From Methylobacterium aquaticum (GTDB lineage Bacteria; Pseudomonadota; Alphaproteobacteria; Rhizobiales; Beijerinckiaceae), in NCBI RefSeq assembly GCF_001043915.1, contig NZ_LABX01000055.1, positions 1 to 33,937 on the forward strand: a DNA stretch of 33,937 nucleotides, in the 5' to 3' direction. A program made the translations under genes and the position numbers. The notes under the pieces were generated by a model, which was not told where the DNA came from, made no database searches, and worked only from the letters and a program-made list of their open reading frames with translations. Below are positions 32,359 to 33,937 of the stretch, one piece after another (positions within the stretch are counted from its first letter, which is position 1; every line of letters starts with the position of its first letter).

Positions 32359-33633
32359 TTGTGGGAGGCTGGTTCAGGCGAAACTTTCGCGGAGAAACTC
32401 TTGCAACTGACAGGCACCCAGAAGTTCGAACCTCGCCCGTTCAGTGGGAAATACCTTCAGGTCGCCGTAGATATCGACGTGGATTATCCCGGACACCTCC
32501 GGGCCGTTCTTCAAGGATCTGATCTCACTCGTCAGGCGAAGTTTCTGACCTATGCGGAAATCATGGGCGGGAACGAGGCTGCGCTGGCACAGCGCCTCCG
32601 TGGCCCAGAGGCGCCATCTACCTCTGGGAACGCCGAAACCGATCGGGCCGTAATCGGTCGGGCTCTCGCGATCCTTCAGCCCCGCGATGTCGTCGAGGCG
32701 GTTTTCGGGGCAGTCCCTGATGGCCTGCTCGGTCTTCTCGCGCGTCTCGGAGCAGATCCGCTCGCAGATCCCTCCCTCTACCGAACTGCCTTCAGCCTCT
32801 ACGCGGACCCGCAGCATCAACGCCGGGCCGCTCTCCTGCGGCAGATCGAAGGGAAGGTCAGCCCCACGAAGATCGCTGCGGCGGCCCGCCTGCCCGACGT
32901 TCTCCTGCGCGCGGCCGTGCTGAACAAGATCCACGACGTGCCGGTGCAGCTTCCGAGTCTGTGCGCCTTTGTGAACTACATCCGCGTGGTCTGCGATGCA
33001 GACGACGCCGCGATCGCGCACTCCCTCAACGATCTCAGGCCCGGCACCTCTGGCCAGGATCTCAAAAGCTGGGCGCAGACATGGATGATGCGGCAGGTCA
33101 GGCTCCATGTTCCGCCACCGATCCCGGTTGAGGACGCGGCCTTCTCGTTGATCGTCGGCCGTGATCTCGCTCGGATCGGTCGGGAGTTCCGCAACTGCCT
33201 GGGTGAGCGCCTTGCCGAGGCGTTCCTGGCCTCGACGATCCACTATCTGTGGACGGATGCTCCCGGCGGGGCGGCTGTCGTCGCCCTGAGCCCTCTGTCG
33301 GACGGCGGCTGGTTCGTCGAAGACGTGCGGCAAGCCCGTAACCGCAGGCTTTCGTCCTCGGCTGTGCGGGAACTTCGGGCCGCGCTGAGCAAGTACGGGA
33401 TCACTATCCATCTCTTGGCGCCTGAGAGCGGGCCTTCGCCTCACGCTCTCCGGCACCTCATCAACAGTTGGGCTTCTGGTCTCGACCTGAGCGACGACGA
33501 TGATGAGGAGCAAGATTGTGGGGGCGGCGAGGAGGAAGCTGAGGTTCTACGACATCTCGATCGCCTTCTTGCGGGCATCAACGGCGAACCCGTTCCGGAC
33601 GGCTACTACGAGGACGAGACCGAAACCGCATGA
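32359..33633 (+). CDS. Large plasmid protein with a PcfJ-like core
   Basis: 424 aa from a TTG at 32359 with AGGAAG six bases upstream; a GTG at 32239 would give 464 aa, but the added part is not protein-like and overlaps an AT-rich leader. Residues in the middle are helical repeats (LQPRDVVEAVFGAVPDGLLG, LLRAAVLNKIHDVPVQLPSL). The second half contains GRDLARIGREFRNCLGERLA and later GWFVEDVRQARNRRLSS, which resemble the conserved NCL and Q-x-R-N blocks of PcfJ-like proteins of conjugative plasmids; the match is distant. The end is acidic (SDDDDEEQD). It overlaps the next gene by four bases. Confidence 0.7.
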   Translation: MWEAGSGETFAEKLLQLTGTQKFEPRPFSGKYLQVAVDIDVDYPGHLRAVLQGSDLTRQAKFLTYAEIMGGNEAALAQRLRGPEAPSTSGNAETDRAVIGRALAILQPRDVVEAVFGAVPDGLLGLLARLGADPLADPSLYRTAFSLYADPQHQRRAALLRQIEGKVSPTKIAAAARLPDVLLRAAVLNKIHDVPVQLPSLCAFVNYIRVVCDADDAAIAHSLNDLRPGTSGQDLKSWAQTWMMRQVRLHVPPPIPVEDAAFSLIVGRDLARIGREFRNCLGERLAEAFLASTIHYLWTDAPGGAAVVALSPLSDGGWFVEDVRQARNRRLSSSAVRELRAALSKYGITIHLLAPESGPSPHALRHLINSWASGLDLSDDDDEEQDCGGGEEEAEVLRHLDRLLAGINGEPVPDGYYEDETETA

Positions 33634-33937
33634 CGAGCGGCAGCCTGCCTTGGCTTGGACTCTTCACCGCAGCCGGTGCGCTCGTCAGCTTGGATCCCAC
33701 AGCGATCGGGGCACCGCTACAGACCCTACCAGTCCAGTTCGTAGAGAACCGCTCGCCCATGCGACAGGTCATTCGCGACCGCCGCGGCCATGTCCTCGGC
33801 ACCATCGAGCGGCAGCCACTCACGGCCCGCTCCGTTGCCCGTGATGCCCACGGGATCATCGTTGGCATCTACGACGAGCGAGCCGACACCACCCGCGACG
33901 CGCACGGGGTGCTGGTTGTCAGGCGACACGACAAACT
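33630..33937 (+). CDS. Partial gene running off the right edge, DxxG repeats
   Basis: The ATG at 33630 overlaps the stop of the PcfJ-like gene (ATGA) and the frame is open to the window end, giving at least 102 residues. The start is hydrophobic (LPWLGLFTAAGALVS), possibly a signal peptide. Then a short repeated motif appears: VIRDRRGHVLGTIE, VARDAHGIIVGIYDE and TRDAHGVLVVR, each with R-D-x-x-G followed by strands. Such repeats form beta turns in surface or DNA-associated proteins, but I cannot name the family. It is translationally coupled to the gene before it. A minus-strand frame over the same bases (33578-33868) is a shadow. Confidence 0.65.
   Translation, partial: MTSGSLPWLGLFTAAGALVSLDPTAIGAPLQTLPVQFVENRSPMRQVIRDRRGHVLGTIERQPLTARSVARDAHGIIVGIYDERADTTRDAHGVLVVRRHDK

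Overview
The window reads as high-GC alphaproteobacterial DNA, most likely from a Methylobacterium/Methylorubrum-type member of the Hyphomicrobiales (Rhizobiales). This is an inference from several HWE-family histidine kinases with GAF and PAS input domains, a DUF6894-type small protein, an MmgR/suhB-like small RNA and the codon usage. A ParA-family ATPase followed by a ribbon-helix-helix protein, plus a plasmid-type winged-helix protein, mark the right-hand third as a plasmid or plasmid-like backbone. No tRNA, rRNA, CRISPR array or complete insertion sequence was seen.

Layout. 1-445: two head-to-head 3' pieces of tyrosine recombinase genes forming an imperfect palindrome. 631-1077: a small hypothetical gene, then about 660 bases without a gene that contain a strong terminator and a possible small RNA. 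1744-11291: a signal-transduction block: a small exported protein coupled to a six-TM chemoreceptor with a PilZ tail, a GAF-PAS-PAS-GGDEF-EAL gene broken by a frameshift, an intact and a broken single-domain response regulator, and two HWE kinases. 11419-16182: a DUF6894 protein, the small RNA, several gene remnants, inorganic pyrophosphatase, a GNAT acetyltransferase and a YihY/BrkB membrane protein. 16380-19695: a run of broken genes (TonB-receptor tail, kinase tail, MFS transporter, AraC regulator, membrane protein). 19703-21659: intact AraC regulator, VOC protein and methyltransferase. 21914-24345: a TonB-dependent receptor behind a cobalamin riboswitch. 24510-25074: a broken, 5'-truncated gene ending at a perfect 22-bp inverted repeat (25100-25164).

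Right of that repeat the character changes: genes are intact, tightly packed and mostly unrecognised. 25273-26536 is a three-gene overlapping operon. 26789-27459 is a two-gene overlapping operon on the other strand. A 34-bp near-perfect palindrome (27577-27610) lies between it and a winged-helix, replication-like gene (27709-28707). A control region of about 500 bases follows, then the parA/RHH cassette with a repeated CAAGGTY motif before, inside and after it. A series of small unknown genes ends in a roughly 424-464 aa protein with a PcfJ-like core that overlaps a gene running off the window.

How it works together. The left block is sensory: the GAF/PAS sensors feed either single-domain receivers (kinase/receiver pairs at 6802-8893 and 8909-11291) or cyclic-di-GMP turnover (GGDEF-EAL), and the chemoreceptor carries its own PilZ domain, so chemotaxis and c-di-GMP signalling appear linked. 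At least nine genes between about 5 and 25 kb are broken. Either this is a decaying accessory region next to a maintained plasmid backbone, or the assembly has indel errors; read coverage would decide.
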